The notes under the pieces were generated by a model that made no database searches, had not been told where the DNA came from, and saw nothing but the letters and a program-made list of their open reading frames with translations. Below are positions 17,618 through 26,038 of a DNA stretch of 64,000 nt, piece by piece. The first letter of the stretch is position 1. The number at the start of each line of letters is the position of its first letter. The stretch spans positions 434,001 through 498,000 of the forward strand of contig NZ_LIPT01000001.1 in NCBI RefSeq assembly GCF_001418225.1, in the 5' to 3' direction. Both the position numbers and the translations under genes were made by a program. This DNA is from Pannonibacter indicus (GTDB taxonomy: Bacteria; Pseudomonadota; Alphaproteobacteria; Rhizobiales; Stappiaceae).

Positions 17618-18391
17618 TCAGGCCTTGCCTGCCGCTGCAAAGGGGGCAATGCGGTGACCGGCTGCCTCCAGCACCTCGCGCACCCGGCGGGCCATGGCGA
17701 CCGCATCAGGGCTGTCTCCGTGCACACAGATGGACCGTGCATCGACCGGGGCAAGGCTGCCATCGATGGCTTCCACGGCCCCTTCGGTGACGAATTGCAG
17801 CATCCGCCGGGCGACAAGCTCCGGATCATGCAGCACGGCACCAGCCTCGCGGCGCGGCACCAGCTTTCCTTCCGGCGTATAGGCCCGGTCGGCAAATGCC
17901 TCGCCAACCACATCAAGACCGGCCGCACGGGCCTGCACGATCAGAGGCGAACCTGCCAGCGCCACCAGCACGAGCGAGGGATCCACCGCCTTGATGGCAT
18001 GGATGACATCAGCGGCCTGCCGGGCATCAAAGGCGATGGTGTTGTAGAGTGCGCCATGCGGCTTCACATAGGTAACCTGCGTCCCGGCAGCCGCCGCCAG
18101 ACCCTTGAGGGCGCCGATCTGATAAATCACGTCGCCAATCAGCTCTTCGCTGGACGGATCCATATTACGGCGGCCGAAACCGGCAAGATCGCGGTAGCCC
18201 ACATGAGCACCGACCGTGACGCCGCGCGCGGCAGCAGCCTTCAGGGTGCGCAGGATACCGGCTGGATCGCCCGCATGGAAACCGCAGGCCACATTGGCAC
18301 TGCTGACGATGTCCAGCATGGCGCTGTCATCGCCCATGGTCCATGCACCGAAGCTCTCGCCCAGATCACTGTTGAGGTCGATCACCCGCAT
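17618..18391 (-). CDS. pxpA: 5-oxoprolinase subunit PxpA (LamB/YcsF family)
   Basis: A 257-residue cytoplasmic protein of the LamB/YcsF family. The family start ([20 protein letters not shown]) is unmistakable, followed by [24 protein letters not shown] and [10 protein letters not shown]. It works with PxpB and PxpC to hydrolyse 5-oxoproline (pyroglutamate), a cyclised N-terminal residue common in damaged or imported peptides. It is the first gene of the eight-gene leftward operon and is preceded by the palindromes at 18478-18511. The length is normal. Confidence 0.92.
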   Translation of the reverse strand: MRVIDLNSDLGESFGAWTMGDDSAMLDIVSSANVACGFHAGDPAGILRTLKAAAARGVTVGAHVGYRDLAGFGRRNMDPSSEELIGDVIYQIGALKGLAAAAGTQVTYVKPHGALYNTIAFDARQAADVIHAIKAVDPSLVLVALAGSPLIVQARAAGLDVVGEAFADRAYTPEGKLVPRREAGAVLHDPELVARRMLQFVTEGAVEAIDGSLAPVDARSICVHGDSPDAVAMARRVREVLEAAGHRIAPFAAAGKA

Positions 18392-18477
18392 CTGCCCTGC
18401 CTTGCCTCACAACCCTGACAGGAGGACAGCACGCCCCCTTGCTTCAAGGCGTAGCAAAGGCGAACAGGCTTGTCCAT

Positions 18478-18490
18478 ATTGTTGAACAAT
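18478..18490. promoter_or_regulatory. 13-bp palindrome, candidate GntR operator 1
   Basis: ATTGTTGAACAAT is a perfect 6-1-6 inverted repeat. Size and symmetry suit a FadR-type GntR dimer. Its centre is 21 bases (two helical turns) from the centre of the second palindrome. Confidence 0.6.
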
Positions 18491-18498
18491 TTTATTGT

Positions 18499-18511
18499 AT
18501 TGCACTGCAAT
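18499..18511. promoter_or_regulatory. 13-bp palindrome, candidate GntR operator 2
   Basis: ATTGCACTGCAAT is a second perfect 6-1-6 inverted repeat sharing the ATTG and CAAT ends with operator 1. It sits in the same A+T-rich core and covers a minus-strand -10-like TACAAT at its left edge. Confidence 0.6.
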
Positions 18512-18717
18512 GCGGCATGTTGACGCCTACAATTTTAGCAAATACTGCAGGTTTGCACATGCATGCAGCAGGGCAGCCGGCAGTCGCACGCATGCCGCTT
18601 GAAGCGGTGCGCAGTGCCTCATAACTTGCGCGGATATCCGATTCTCCGGCCCCGGAACGGGCGCCAGTAGGCCGGATGGGAGAGGGTGGCGGGGCAGCCA
18701 TTCCGGAGGGAGCACAC

Positions 18718-19428
18718 ATGAAGAAACCCGCTCCGGCAGGCCTTGCGGCCCCGGCAGACGAACAGGCGCAACCTCTGGCGGACGTGATTGCCGGGCGCAT
18801 GCGGCAGAAGATCATCGACGGCGTGCTGACACCGGGCAGCCATCTGTCGGAAGTGCAGCTGTGCGAAGCCATGCAGGTTTCCCGCAACACCCTGCGCGAA
18901 GTGTTCCGCCTGCTCACCAAGGAAGGCCTGTTGCGGCACGAGGCAAACCGGGGTGTTTTTGTCGTCACGCCGGACATGTCGACGATTGTGGATATCTACC
19001 GCATCCGCCGCCTGATCGAATGCCCTGCCCTTGCCAGCGCCCATCCGCTGCACCCGGCCGTGGCAAAGATGCAGGCGGCCATTGACGCCGCCCGCGCCCA
19101 CCGTGAAGCCGGCGAATGGCTCAGCGTCGGCAGCGCCGACATCGCTTTCCATTCGGCCATCGTGGAGCTCGCCGACAGCCCGCGCCTATCGGCTTTCTAT
19201 GCGCAGGTTTCCGCCGAATTACGGCTTGTCTTCGGCCTTCTGCACGATCCGGAATATCTGCATGGGCCTTATGTAGACCAGAACCAGATCATCCTCAGCT
19301 TGCTGACCGCAGGCGACGCCAAGGGCGCCGCGGCAAAGCTGGAAGCCTATCTGCAACAGGCCGAACGCTTCATCCTGGGCGCCTACGAAAGACTGGAACG
19401 CAAACCGGCGGACAAGCGCTCGCGGTAA
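18718..19428 (+). CDS. GntR-family regulator, FadR/FCD type
   Basis: A 236-residue regulator. The winged helix-turn-helix is at about residues 25-85 (LTPGSHLSEVQLCEAMQVSR, EVFRLLTKEGLLRHEANRG), followed by an all-helical FCD ligand domain with the metal-site residues in SVGSADIAFHSAIVELA. ATG 18718 is preferred over the longer frame because GGAGGG lies at 18705-18710. It is divergent from the pxp/dpp operon and probably controls it through the paired palindromes. The effector could be 5-oxoproline or a related acid, which is inference from context. Confidence 0.85.
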   Translation: MKKPAPAGLAAPADEQAQPLADVIAGRMRQKIIDGVLTPGSHLSEVQLCEAMQVSRNTLREVFRLLTKEGLLRHEANRGVFVVTPDMSTIVDIYRIRRLIECPALASAHPLHPAVAKMQAAIDAARAHREAGEWLSVGSADIAFHSAIVELADSPRLSAFYAQVSAELRLVFGLLHDPEYLHGPYVDQNQIILSLLTAGDAKGAAAKLEAYLQQAERFILGAYERLERKPADKRSR

Positions 19429-19570
19429 AGGAGATGCCATCAATCAGGGACTTCACCCTTACCTGAACACCCCGCCGCTTTCGGCAGCATCCCCCCTCTG
19501 GCTGGTTGAACTTGTGGCGCTGGTCATGCAAGTTGCGCCGGCATGCGGAGAGAGAGAACAGAGGGGCGCA

Positions 19571-21679
19571 ATGACCACTCCCGTTTCATATGAAGTTCAG
19601 GACGGCATTGCCGTGATCACCATCGCCAACCCGCCGGTCAACGCGCTGTCGCAGGCAGTGCGGGCCGGGCTGCTGGAGGCGGTGGCGCGGCTGGCGGCGG
19701 ATAGTGACGCCATTGCCGGCGTCATCACCGGCGCTGGACGTATCTTCGTCGGCGGTGCCGACATCACCGAATTCGGCAAGACGCCGCAGCCCCCCTATCT
19801 GCCGGATGTGATCAATGCCATTGAGGACAGCACCAAACCCATTGCAGCCGCCCTCAACGGCGCGGCCATCGGCGGCGGCTGCGAAGTGGGCCTCGGCTCG
19901 CATCTGCGCATTGCTTCTGAGACGGCCAGGATCAGCCTGCCGGAAGTGACGCTGGGCCTGATGCCCGGCGCAGGCGGCACCCAGCGCCTGCCGCGCCTTG
20001 CGGGCGTGGAAGCGGCCCTCGACATCATCACCACCGCCCGTCAGGTGAGTGCTGCCGAAGCCCTGTCCCTCGGCATTGTGGATGCCGTGGTGCCCGCCGC
20101 AGACCTGCTGTCAGCGGCGAAGGACAAGGTCCGCGCCGTGGCAGAAGGCTCCGTCAGCCGCCCCGTGGCGTCTGGCCTGCGCCCCCGCCCGGTCGCCGAG
20201 ACTTCCGTTTTTGAAGCCGCACGCAAGAAGGTGCGCGCCCGCAATCGCGGTGAGGTCTCGCATCTGGCCGCCATCGACGCGGTGGAAGATGCCACCCGCA
20301 TGGACCGGACGGAGGGCCTCGCCGCCGAGCGCAAGCGCTTCCTTGACTTGATGCAGACACCCCAGCGCGCAGCCCTCATCCACGCCTTCTTTGCCGAGCG
20401 CAAGGCTGCACAGGTGAAGGAGATCGCCGGATTGACGCCTCCGCCCTATGCCTCCACAGGCGTCATCGGCGGCGGCACCATGGGCGCAGGCATTGCCACG
20501 GCCGCGCTTCTGGCTGGTCTGCCCGTCACCCTGATCGAGCGCGAGGAAGCCTTTGCCGAAAAGGCCCGCTCGACCATCGCCCGCAATCTCGAAGGCGCCG
20601 TCGCGCGCGGCAAGCTGAGCGCGGAACAGCACGATGAAATCCTGAACGGCAAGCTGACAACCTCCACCACCTACGAGGCGCTGGCGGAGGCCGACATCAT
20701 CATCGAGGCGGTGTTTGAAAACCTTGAGGTGAAGACGGACGTGTTCCGCAAGCTGGACGCCATCGCCAAGCCGGGTGCAACGCTCGCCACCAACACCTCC
20801 TATCTGGATGTGAATGCGATTGCCGCCGTCACCTCACGCCCGGAAGACGTAATCGGCCTGCACTTCTTCTCCCCAGCCCATGTGATGCGGCTGCTGGAGA
20901 TCGTGGTGGCGGAAAAGACGGCGCCCGCCCACGTGGCCCGCGCCTTCGATCTGGCGCGCAAGCTCGGCAAGATTGGCGTCTATTCCGGCATCTGCGACGG
21001 CTTCATTGGCAACCGGCTGATGATGCAGTACCGGCTTGCCTCCGACTACACGATGATGGACGGGGCCAGCCCCTACCAGATCGACGCTGCGCTGACAGAC
21101 TTCGGCTTTGCCATGGGTCCGTTCCAGGTGTCGGATCTGGCGGGCATCGACATCGGCTATGCCTCCCGCCAGCGCCGCGCGCCCACCCGCCCGCCGGAAG
21201 AGCGGGTGGTGACCTTTGCCGACGGGCTCTATCACCGGGGCTGGCTCGGCCAGAAGACCGGGCGCGGCTTCTACATCTATGATGAGCAGAGCCCCAAGGG
21301 CCGCCCGGACCCGGAGATCCTCGCCCTGCTGGACGAGGCCCGCAAGGAGGCCGGCATCATCCCGCGCAGCTTCACGGCAGACGAGATCCAGCGGCGCTAC
21401 ATGGCCGCAATGATCAACGAGGCCGCCCGCGTGCTGGAAGAAGGCATCGCCCGCCGGGCATCGGACATCGACACGGTGCTGCTCACCGGCTACGGCTTCC
21501 CCCGCTGGCGCGGCGGGCCACTGCATTACGCCGATACGGTGGGCATCGCCTCGGTGCTGGAGGACATCAAGCGGCTGTCGGCAGACGACGCCTATTTCTG
21601 GCGCCCCGCCCCCCTGCTCGTCCGCCTTGCCGCCGAGGGCAAGACATTCGCCGATCTGGATGCCGGAGAGGCGGTATAG
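19571..21679 (+). CDS. FadJ/FadB-type enoyl-CoA hydratase / 3-hydroxyacyl-CoA dehydrogenase
   Basis: A 702-residue bifunctional fatty-acid beta-oxidation enzyme. The crotonase domain occupies about residues 1-190 ([40 protein letters not shown]). The NAD-binding Rossmann domain starts near residue 297 ([17 protein letters not shown]), with [15 protein letters not shown] and GFIGNRLM typical of the dehydrogenase, then two C-terminal helical domains. ATG 19571 follows an AGAGGGG ribosome site; the upstream ATG at 19514 lacks one. No thiolase is adjacent, so it probably serves general fatty or dicarboxylic acid catabolism. Confidence 0.9.
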   Translation: MTTPVSYEVQDGIAVITIANPPVNALSQAVRAGLLEAVARLAADSDAIAGVITGAGRIFVGGADITEFGKTPQPPYLPDVINAIEDSTKPIAAALNGAAIGGGCEVGLGSHLRIASETARISLPEVTLGLMPGAGGTQRLPRLAGVEAALDIITTARQVSAAEALSLGIVDAVVPAADLLSAAKDKVRAVAEGSVSRPVASGLRPRPVAETSVFEAARKKVRARNRGEVSHLAAIDAVEDATRMDRTEGLAAERKRFLDLMQTPQRAALIHAFFAERKAAQVKEIAGLTPPPYASTGVIGGGTMGAGIATAALLAGLPVTLIEREEAFAEKARSTIARNLEGAVARGKLSAEQHDEILNGKLTTSTTYEALAEADIIIEAVFENLEVKTDVFRKLDAIAKPGATLATNTSYLDVNAIAAVTSRPEDVIGLHFFSPAHVMRLLEIVVAEKTAPAHVARAFDLARKLGKIGVYSGICDGFIGNRLMMQYRLASDYTMMDGASPYQIDAALTDFGFAMGPFQVSDLAGIDIGYASRQRRAPTRPPEERVVTFADGLYHRGWLGQKTGRGFYIYDEQSPKGRPDPEILALLDEARKEAGIIPRSFTADEIQRRYMAAMINEAARVLEEGIARRASDIDTVLLTGYGFPRWRGGPLHYADTVGIASVLEDIKRLSADDAYFWRPAPLLVRLAAEGKTFADLDAGEAV

Positions 21680-21708
21680 AGGCAAAGCGCTTCCATAGGA
21701 CCGCAGCG

Positions 21709-21843
21709 CCCCTCTCCCCCCTTGAGGCCGCCAGATTCTCACATCGCGCAGGAAGACGCCACAGACGCAGCTTTGATGCCGGAAAAAGTAAGCAGCGTCA
21801 GAATTTTGGTTCTCTGGCTGAGGCCACTCATTTCCCCTCCCCC
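21709..21843 (+). repeat. Repeat unit U (forward copy)
   Basis: A unit of about 134 bases that begins and ends with CCCCTCCCC-like blocks. Landmarks are AGATTCTCACATCGCGCAGG, GCTTTGATGCCGGAAAA and GAGGCCACTCATTTCCCC. Its reverse complement, with roughly 70-75% identity by eye, recurs at 21948-22078. Confidence 0.75.
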
Positions 21844-21947
21844 TGGTGGCTACTGCATGCACACAGCGTACAGAAGGATATTCAGGGATTTGGCACAAGG
21901 TGGCAGCCGTTGTTTATCCGGCACAGCCTGTCTGTTCCCTCCCCCTT
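21833..21947 (+). repeat. Repeat unit V (forward copy)
   Basis: A unit of about 115 bases with landmarks TGCATGCACACAGCG, TTTGGCACAAGGTGGCAGCC and CCTGTCTGTTCCC, ending at CCCTCCCC. An inverted copy with high similarity lies at 22070-22186. Confidence 0.8.
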
Positions 21948-22078
21948 GAGGGGAGGGGAAACGAGAGGCTCCAGCAAAAAAGGAAGGTTCTGAAACTGCT
22001 TATCTTTTCCAGCATCAAAGCAGCGCTTGCAGCCTCTTTTATACGATATGTGAATCCGGTAGCCCACGTGGGGAGGGG
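21948..22078 (-). repeat. Repeat unit U (inverted copy)
   Basis: Read on the minus strand this matches unit U: CCCCTCCCCACGTGGGCTAC, then GGATTCACATATCG, GCTTTGATGCTGGAAAA and CTCTCGTTTCCCCTCCCC. It starts next to the palindromic junction CCCTCCCC-CTTGA-GGGGAGGG at 21938-21958. Confidence 0.75.
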
Positions 22079-22186
22079 AACAGACAGGCCTTGCCATTAA
22101 AGCAACGGCAGCCACCTTGTGCCTGAGCCCTGAGACATCTTTCTGCAAGATGTGTGCATTCAGAAGCCCCGCCTCGAAGGAGAGGA
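22070..22186 (-). repeat. Repeat unit V (inverted copy)
   Basis: Read on the minus strand this matches unit V: CTTCTGAATGCACACATC, CAGGCACAAGGTGGCTGCCG and AAGGCCTGTCTGTTCCCC. Together the four units give the order U, V, U-inverted, V-inverted, which simple inversion of a UV pair would not produce. Confidence 0.8.
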
Positions 22187-22465
22187 ATTGGCACCTGACT
22201 GCCCCCCCGGATCGGACCCCGCTCTTGCGGACGAAATGCTTCTGCAAATTCCCGTAAAAATGGCTGGCACCGGAAGGGCAAGGCGGTCTATCACAGGCTG
22301 AAACCAGCCGGTGGCCCCTCAAGCCCCTCCCCCGCGCCTGCAGCCCGTCAAGGCCCTCCGCCCTGCACAGGACCATGTGCAGAGCCGCCTTGCCAGCGGC
22401 AAAGGATGCGGAGCCAGCCAGAGGACCAGCCATAGGACGGCACGCAACCCCGAGGGGCCTCATCC

Positions 22466-23677
22466 ATGTTTCTCCCTGCCCATGTCCGCCAGTCCATCGC
22501 AAAGCTTGGTGCGGACAAGTCCAATGGACGCAGTTTCTTCGTCTATGACCTTACGGTCATGAAGGCCAAGATTGCCGCCCTCAAGGCTGCACTGCCGCAG
22601 GAAGTCGGCATCTTCTATGCGATGAAGGCCAATCCGAATGCTTCCTTCCTCAAGGCGGCACTGGCGGCGGATGTTGCTGGTGTCGAAATCGCCAGCATCG
22701 GAGAGGGCCGCAAGGCTCTGGAAGCGGGCTTTGCGCCGAAGCAGATCGTCTTTACCGGCCCCGGCAAGTCGCCAGAAGAGCTGGAATGGGCAGTCTCAAC
22801 CGGCATCAAGCTGGTGCATTTGGAATCGCTTACCGAGGCGCACCGGCTGGAACAGATCTGCGCCCGCCATGGCGTAACGCAGGAGATCCTTGTCCGCGTC
22901 AACCCTAACTTCCATGTGCATGATGCACAGGCCAGCTTCTCAGGTGACAGCTCCAAGTTTGGCATCGATCAGGAACTCTATTTCGGCCAGCTGCCGCAGA
23001 TCGCCGCCCTGCCCCATCTCGCCTTCCGGGGCCTGCATGTCTATTCTGCCTCTGGCGTGCTGCAGCTTGATGATCTTCTGGAAAACTGCCGCCGCGTGTT
23101 CGAGCTGGCCAAGGAAACGGAAGCCCGCGTGCCCGGCCTCATGTGCAGCACCATCGACTTCGGCGGCGGCTTCGGCATCGATTATCTGGAGACAGGCCGC
23201 GGCTTCCGGCCGGAAGCCTACGCGGCGCGCCTGACGGCGCTGATCGCGGAGCATGGCTTTGCAGGCCGCCACTTCGTGCTGGAACTGGGCCGTTATCTCA
23301 CCGCCGACAGCGGCTGGTACTGCACCGAAATCATCGACATCAAGACCAGCGTCGGCATGAAGCAGATCGTCTGCCAAGGCGGCTCACACCATTTCCGCCG
23401 CCCCATCGCGCTGAAGATCAATCATCCGGTGGACGTGGTACGCATGGATGCCCCCGCCATTTTCGATGGCCAGCAGTCGGTGCGCAATGAAACCGCCTTC
23501 ATCGGCGGCGCCCTGTGCAATTCCGCCGACAAGCTGACGGCCACCCCCGTGCATCTGGAAGCGGCCGATATCGGCGATCTCTTCGTCGTCGGGCTCGCGG
23601 GCGCCTATGGCTATTCCATGAGCCATCTCGACTTCCTGTCTCACCCGCGTCCGCAGGAAATCGTCATCGCGGAATAA
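22466..23677 (+). CDS. PLP-dependent ornithine/diaminopimelate decarboxylase-family enzyme
   Basis: A 403-residue fold-type III PLP enzyme. PLP-binding K54 lies in FYAMKANPNASFLKA. The glycine-rich phosphate loop is TIDFGGGFGIDY and the active-site cysteine C351 is in GALCNSADKL, which each dimer lends to the partner. The sequence resembles the type III decarboxylases of siderophore and specialised-metabolite pathways (PvsE- or BtrK-like) as much as LysA or SpeC. It stands alone between a repeat array and a divergent regulator, so the context does not name the substrate. A ribosome site GAGGGG precedes ATG 22466. Confidence 0.8.
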   Translation: MFLPAHVRQSIAKLGADKSNGRSFFVYDLTVMKAKIAALKAALPQEVGIFYAMKANPNASFLKAALAADVAGVEIASIGEGRKALEAGFAPKQIVFTGPGKSPEELEWAVSTGIKLVHLESLTEAHRLEQICARHGVTQEILVRVNPNFHVHDAQASFSGDSSKFGIDQELYFGQLPQIAALPHLAFRGLHVYSASGVLQLDDLLENCRRVFELAKETEARVPGLMCSTIDFGGGFGIDYLETGRGFRPEAYAARLTALIAEHGFAGRHFVLELGRYLTADSGWYCTEIIDIKTSVGMKQIVCQGGSHHFRRPIALKINHPVDVVRMDAPAIFDGQQSVRNETAFIGGALCNSADKLTATPVHLEAADIGDLFVVGLAGAYGYSMSHLDFLSHPRPQEIVIAE

Positions 23678-23729
23678 CGCCTCCACACGGACCGCCCCCC
23701 CGGACTGGGGCCGGGGCCCGCAAGTCTGC

Positions 23730-24239
23730 TCAGCCGGCATCCCCCGGCAGGCGAGAGCGCTCTTCCAGTCCCGTGACGAAACGGTCGAGCAGAATAGCGA
23801 AGCGGTCGAGATCCTCTGCGCTCCAGTCTGCGGTGATATCGCGGATGAAGCCCTGCTTCACCCGGTCGGCAACGCGGAAATACTCGTGGGCGCGCTCCGT
23901 CAACTCCACGACGCTGCGGCGCGCATCCTCCTGCGACACAGTCCGGCGCAACAGTCCGCGCTGCACCAGATCCGCCACCAGCCGGCTGCTGCGGGAGGGG
24001 TCGACCCGGATGAATTCGGCAATCGCCCCGACAGTCACCTCCCCCTCGGGCGCGCGGCGGCGCACGGCGTCGATAACATCCAGATGGGTCAGCTCCAGCC
24101 CCGGCTCGGTCTGCTGCAGGGCGATGCGGCCAATGATGCGGCGGCCGATCATCATGCGCATGCGGCCGAGACTTGCGGAGATCAACGCGAAATCCTCTTC
24201 CTGCCGTCCGCGGTCCTGATCTGCCATCTGCTCCTTCAT
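23730..24239 (-). CDS. MarR-family transcriptional regulator
   Basis: A 169-residue winged-helix regulator. The DNA-binding core is at about residues 60-110 (VTVGAIAEFIRVDPSRSSRL, VADLVQRGLLRRT), followed by the wing SQEDARRSVVELTERAHEYF. Helical dimerisation segments flank it. It is divergent from the MFS exporter gene, the standard place for a MarR repressor that responds to the exported compound. The 162-base intergenic region is A+T-rich at 24295-24340. Confidence 0.88.
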   Translation of the reverse strand: MKEQMADQDRGRQEEDFALISASLGRMRMMIGRRIIGRIALQQTEPGLELTHLDVIDAVRRRAPEGEVTVGAIAEFIRVDPSRSSRLVADLVQRGLLRRTVSQEDARRSVVELTERAHEYFRVADRVKQGFIRDITADWSAEDLDRFAILLDRFVTGLEERSRLPGDAG

Positions 24240-24295
24240 CCCCTGCCTGTATCGATCCCAGAAGCAGCATAATCCCGCCGCGTGCGCTTGTCACT

Positions 24296-24345
24296 TATTT
24301 GACATTGACACATATATGCGAAAAGCACATATTTTCACAATCATC
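24296..24345. promoter_or_regulatory. A+T-rich MarR/MFS divergent control region
   Basis: The core CATATATGCG-AAAA-GCACATATTT (24311-24334) is an imperfect inverted repeat in an A+T-rich patch between the divergent genes. Its place and form suit a MarR dimer site, but arms match only partly. Confidence 0.4.
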
Positions 24346-24401
24346 CGCCGGATGGATTGCGGGGGTCCCGCAAGGGGGGAATTTCTGGACGCGCCATTGC
24401 C

Positions 24402-25961
24402 ATGAACAAACATCTTACAGAGCCCGCAGAGCTTGAAGCCGGTGCGGCTGCATCCGCGGCTCTTCCCCACACCACCTCGCCTGAAAGACCACCCCACCCG
24501 CGCAGGATCATCATTTTCCTGTTCCTGCTGATGGGCGTCTTCATGGCGACGCTGGATAACCAGATCGTCGCCACGGCCCTGCCGACCATCGTCGGCGAAT
24601 TTGGCCAGATCGAGCGCTTCGGCTGGGTGGCATCCGCCTATCTTCTCGCCTCCAGCGCCGTGATGCCGGTCTATGGCAAGCTGGGTGATCTGTTCGGGCG
24701 CAAATACGTGATGCTGGCCGCCATCGCCATCTTCACGATTGGCTCGCTCACCTGTGCCCTTGCCGTCTCCATGAACACGCTGATTGCAGCGCGCGTGCTG
24801 CAGGCCCTTGGCGGCGGCGGCATCATGGTGACGATCTTTTCGATCAACGCCGATCTCTTCGCCCCGCGCGAGCGGGCGCGCTACCAGAGCTATTCCAGCC
24901 TCGTGCTGATGCTGTCAGGCGCCATCGGCCCGGTGCTGGGCGGCACCATGAGCGAGCTGTTCGGCTGGCGCTCGATCTTCTTCATCAACCTGCCGGTCGG
25001 CATCATCGTCCTCACCGCCCTTGCGATCATGCTGCCCTACAAGCGGCCGGACCGGAAGCCGAAGATCGACTATCCGGGCGCCATCCTGGCCGCCATGGTG
25101 ACGGGCAGCATCGTGTTGTGGGCCGATGGCTCGGAACTGTTCGGCGGGCTTCTGTCACCCACGGCCCTTGCCGTTCTCGGCACAGGCATGCTGGCCCTCC
25201 TTGCCCTCATCCTGGTGGAGAGGCGCGCGCCGGAACCGGTGCTGCCGCTCTCGCTCTTCCGCAACCGCCAGATCGGCCTGCTCCTGACCATCTCGGCGGC
25301 AAGCGGCGCCATCGGCATCGGCCTGGTCACTTATTATGCGCTCTACCTGCAGTCAGGCCTTGGCCTCAGCCCCTCGGCAGCCGGCGTGTTCTTCATTCCG
25401 CTGACCGCCGGCATCGCCATCGGGTCGCTTTCCGCCGGGAGGCTGATGTCGGCCTCGGGCAACTACAAGATCTTCTCCGTGCTCTCGACACTGACCGGGG
25501 TCATCATGCTTCTGGCCTACAGCTTCACCGGCAGCAACACCCCGGCCATCCTGTTTGGGTTCATCATGCTGGCGCAGGGCATCGGTGTCGGCATCGGCCA
25601 GCAGGTGCCCGTGCTGGGCGTGCAGAATGCGGCAGACAGGCGGGACGTGGGCGCGGCCACCGGCAGCGTCACCCTCACCCGCATCGGCGGTGCCTCCATC
25701 GGTATCTCAATCTATGGCGCAATCCTCTCCGCTGGCCTCGGCCGCCACATGGGCGAGGTGCCCGGTGTCGAGCATCTGGAAAAGCTGTCGCCTGCACAGA
25801 CAGCGGCCCTGCCGGACACCGCAAGGCACCTGCTTGGAAGCATCTACCAGTCCGCCTTCCAGCCGCTGTTCCTGACAGCCGCCCTCATCGCCGCAGTTGG
25901 TCTCGTTGCCGCCCTCGCCTTACGCAACATCCGCCTGCCGGTGGGGGATGCCAAGGGCTGA
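24402..25961 (+). CDS. MFS drug exporter, DHA2 (EmrB/QacA) type
   Basis: A 519-residue exporter with about 14 hydrophobic segments, the DHA2 arrangement. The first helix carries MGVFMATLDNQIVATALPTI, the family signature with its buried acidic residue; motif A is GKLGDLFGRKYVM. ATG 24402 fits the first helix and family start; the longer frame from TTG 24357 adds an unlikely tail. No EmrA-like adaptor is beside it. It probably expels a toxic organic compound under control of the divergent MarR protein. A strong hairpin terminator follows the stop. Confidence 0.88.
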   Translation: MNKHLTEPAELEAGAAASAALPHTTSPERPPHPRRIIIFLFLLMGVFMATLDNQIVATALPTIVGEFGQIERFGWVASAYLLASSAVMPVYGKLGDLFGRKYVMLAAIAIFTIGSLTCALAVSMNTLIAARVLQALGGGGIMVTIFSINADLFAPRERARYQSYSSLVLMLSGAIGPVLGGTMSELFGWRSIFFINLPVGIIVLTALAIMLPYKRPDRKPKIDYPGAILAAMVTGSIVLWADGSELFGGLLSPTALAVLGTGMLALLALILVERRAPEPVLPLSLFRNRQIGLLLTISAASGAIGIGLVTYYALYLQSGLGLSPSAAGVFFIPLTAGIAIGSLSAGRLMSASGNYKIFSVLSTLTGVIMLLAYSFTGSNTPAILFGFIMLAQGIGVGIGQQVPVLGVQNAADRRDVGAATGSVTLTRIGGASIGISIYGAILSAGLGRHMGEVPGVEHLEKLSPAQTAALPDTARHLLGSIYQSAFQPLFLTAALIAAVGLVAALALRNIRLPVGDAKG

Positions 25962-25982
25962 ACCAGTCCGAAGCACAGAAGC

Positions 25983-26019
25983 AAAAGCCCCCGCCAGAGG
26001 GTCACTGGCGGGGGCTTTT
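25983..26019 (+). terminator. Bidirectional rho-independent terminator
   Basis: AAAAGCCCCCGCCAG pairs perfectly with CTGGCGGGGGCTTTT across a 7-base loop. With A- and T-runs on both sides it can end both the rightward MFS gene and the leftward RND gene, whose stop is at 26039. Confidence 0.9.
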
Positions 26020-26038
26020 CTGTCTTTACGGAGTGATC

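Larger units (their letters stand above)
18392..18717. other. Divergent intergenic region, pxpA / GntR regulator
   Basis: This 326-base gap has an A+T-rich core at 18475-18550 containing two phased palindromes and promoter-like pieces (TTGACG at 18520-18525 and TACAAT at 18528-18533 rightward; TACAAT on the minus strand at 18499-18494). The remainder shows no gene. It should hold the promoters of both the catabolic operon and its regulator. Confidence 0.55.
21680..22465. other. Large intergenic region filled by a repeat array
   Basis: This 786-base gap contains no credible gene. Its left two thirds, 21709-22186, is the nested repeat array listed separately. The rest up to the decarboxylase start shows only a possible ribosome site (GAGGGG at 22450-22455) and no clear promoter. 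Confidence 0.7.

Noticed and set aside
21709-22186. CRISPR array
   Set aside because: Units are long, imperfect, inverted and lack regular spacers; no cas genes occur in the window.
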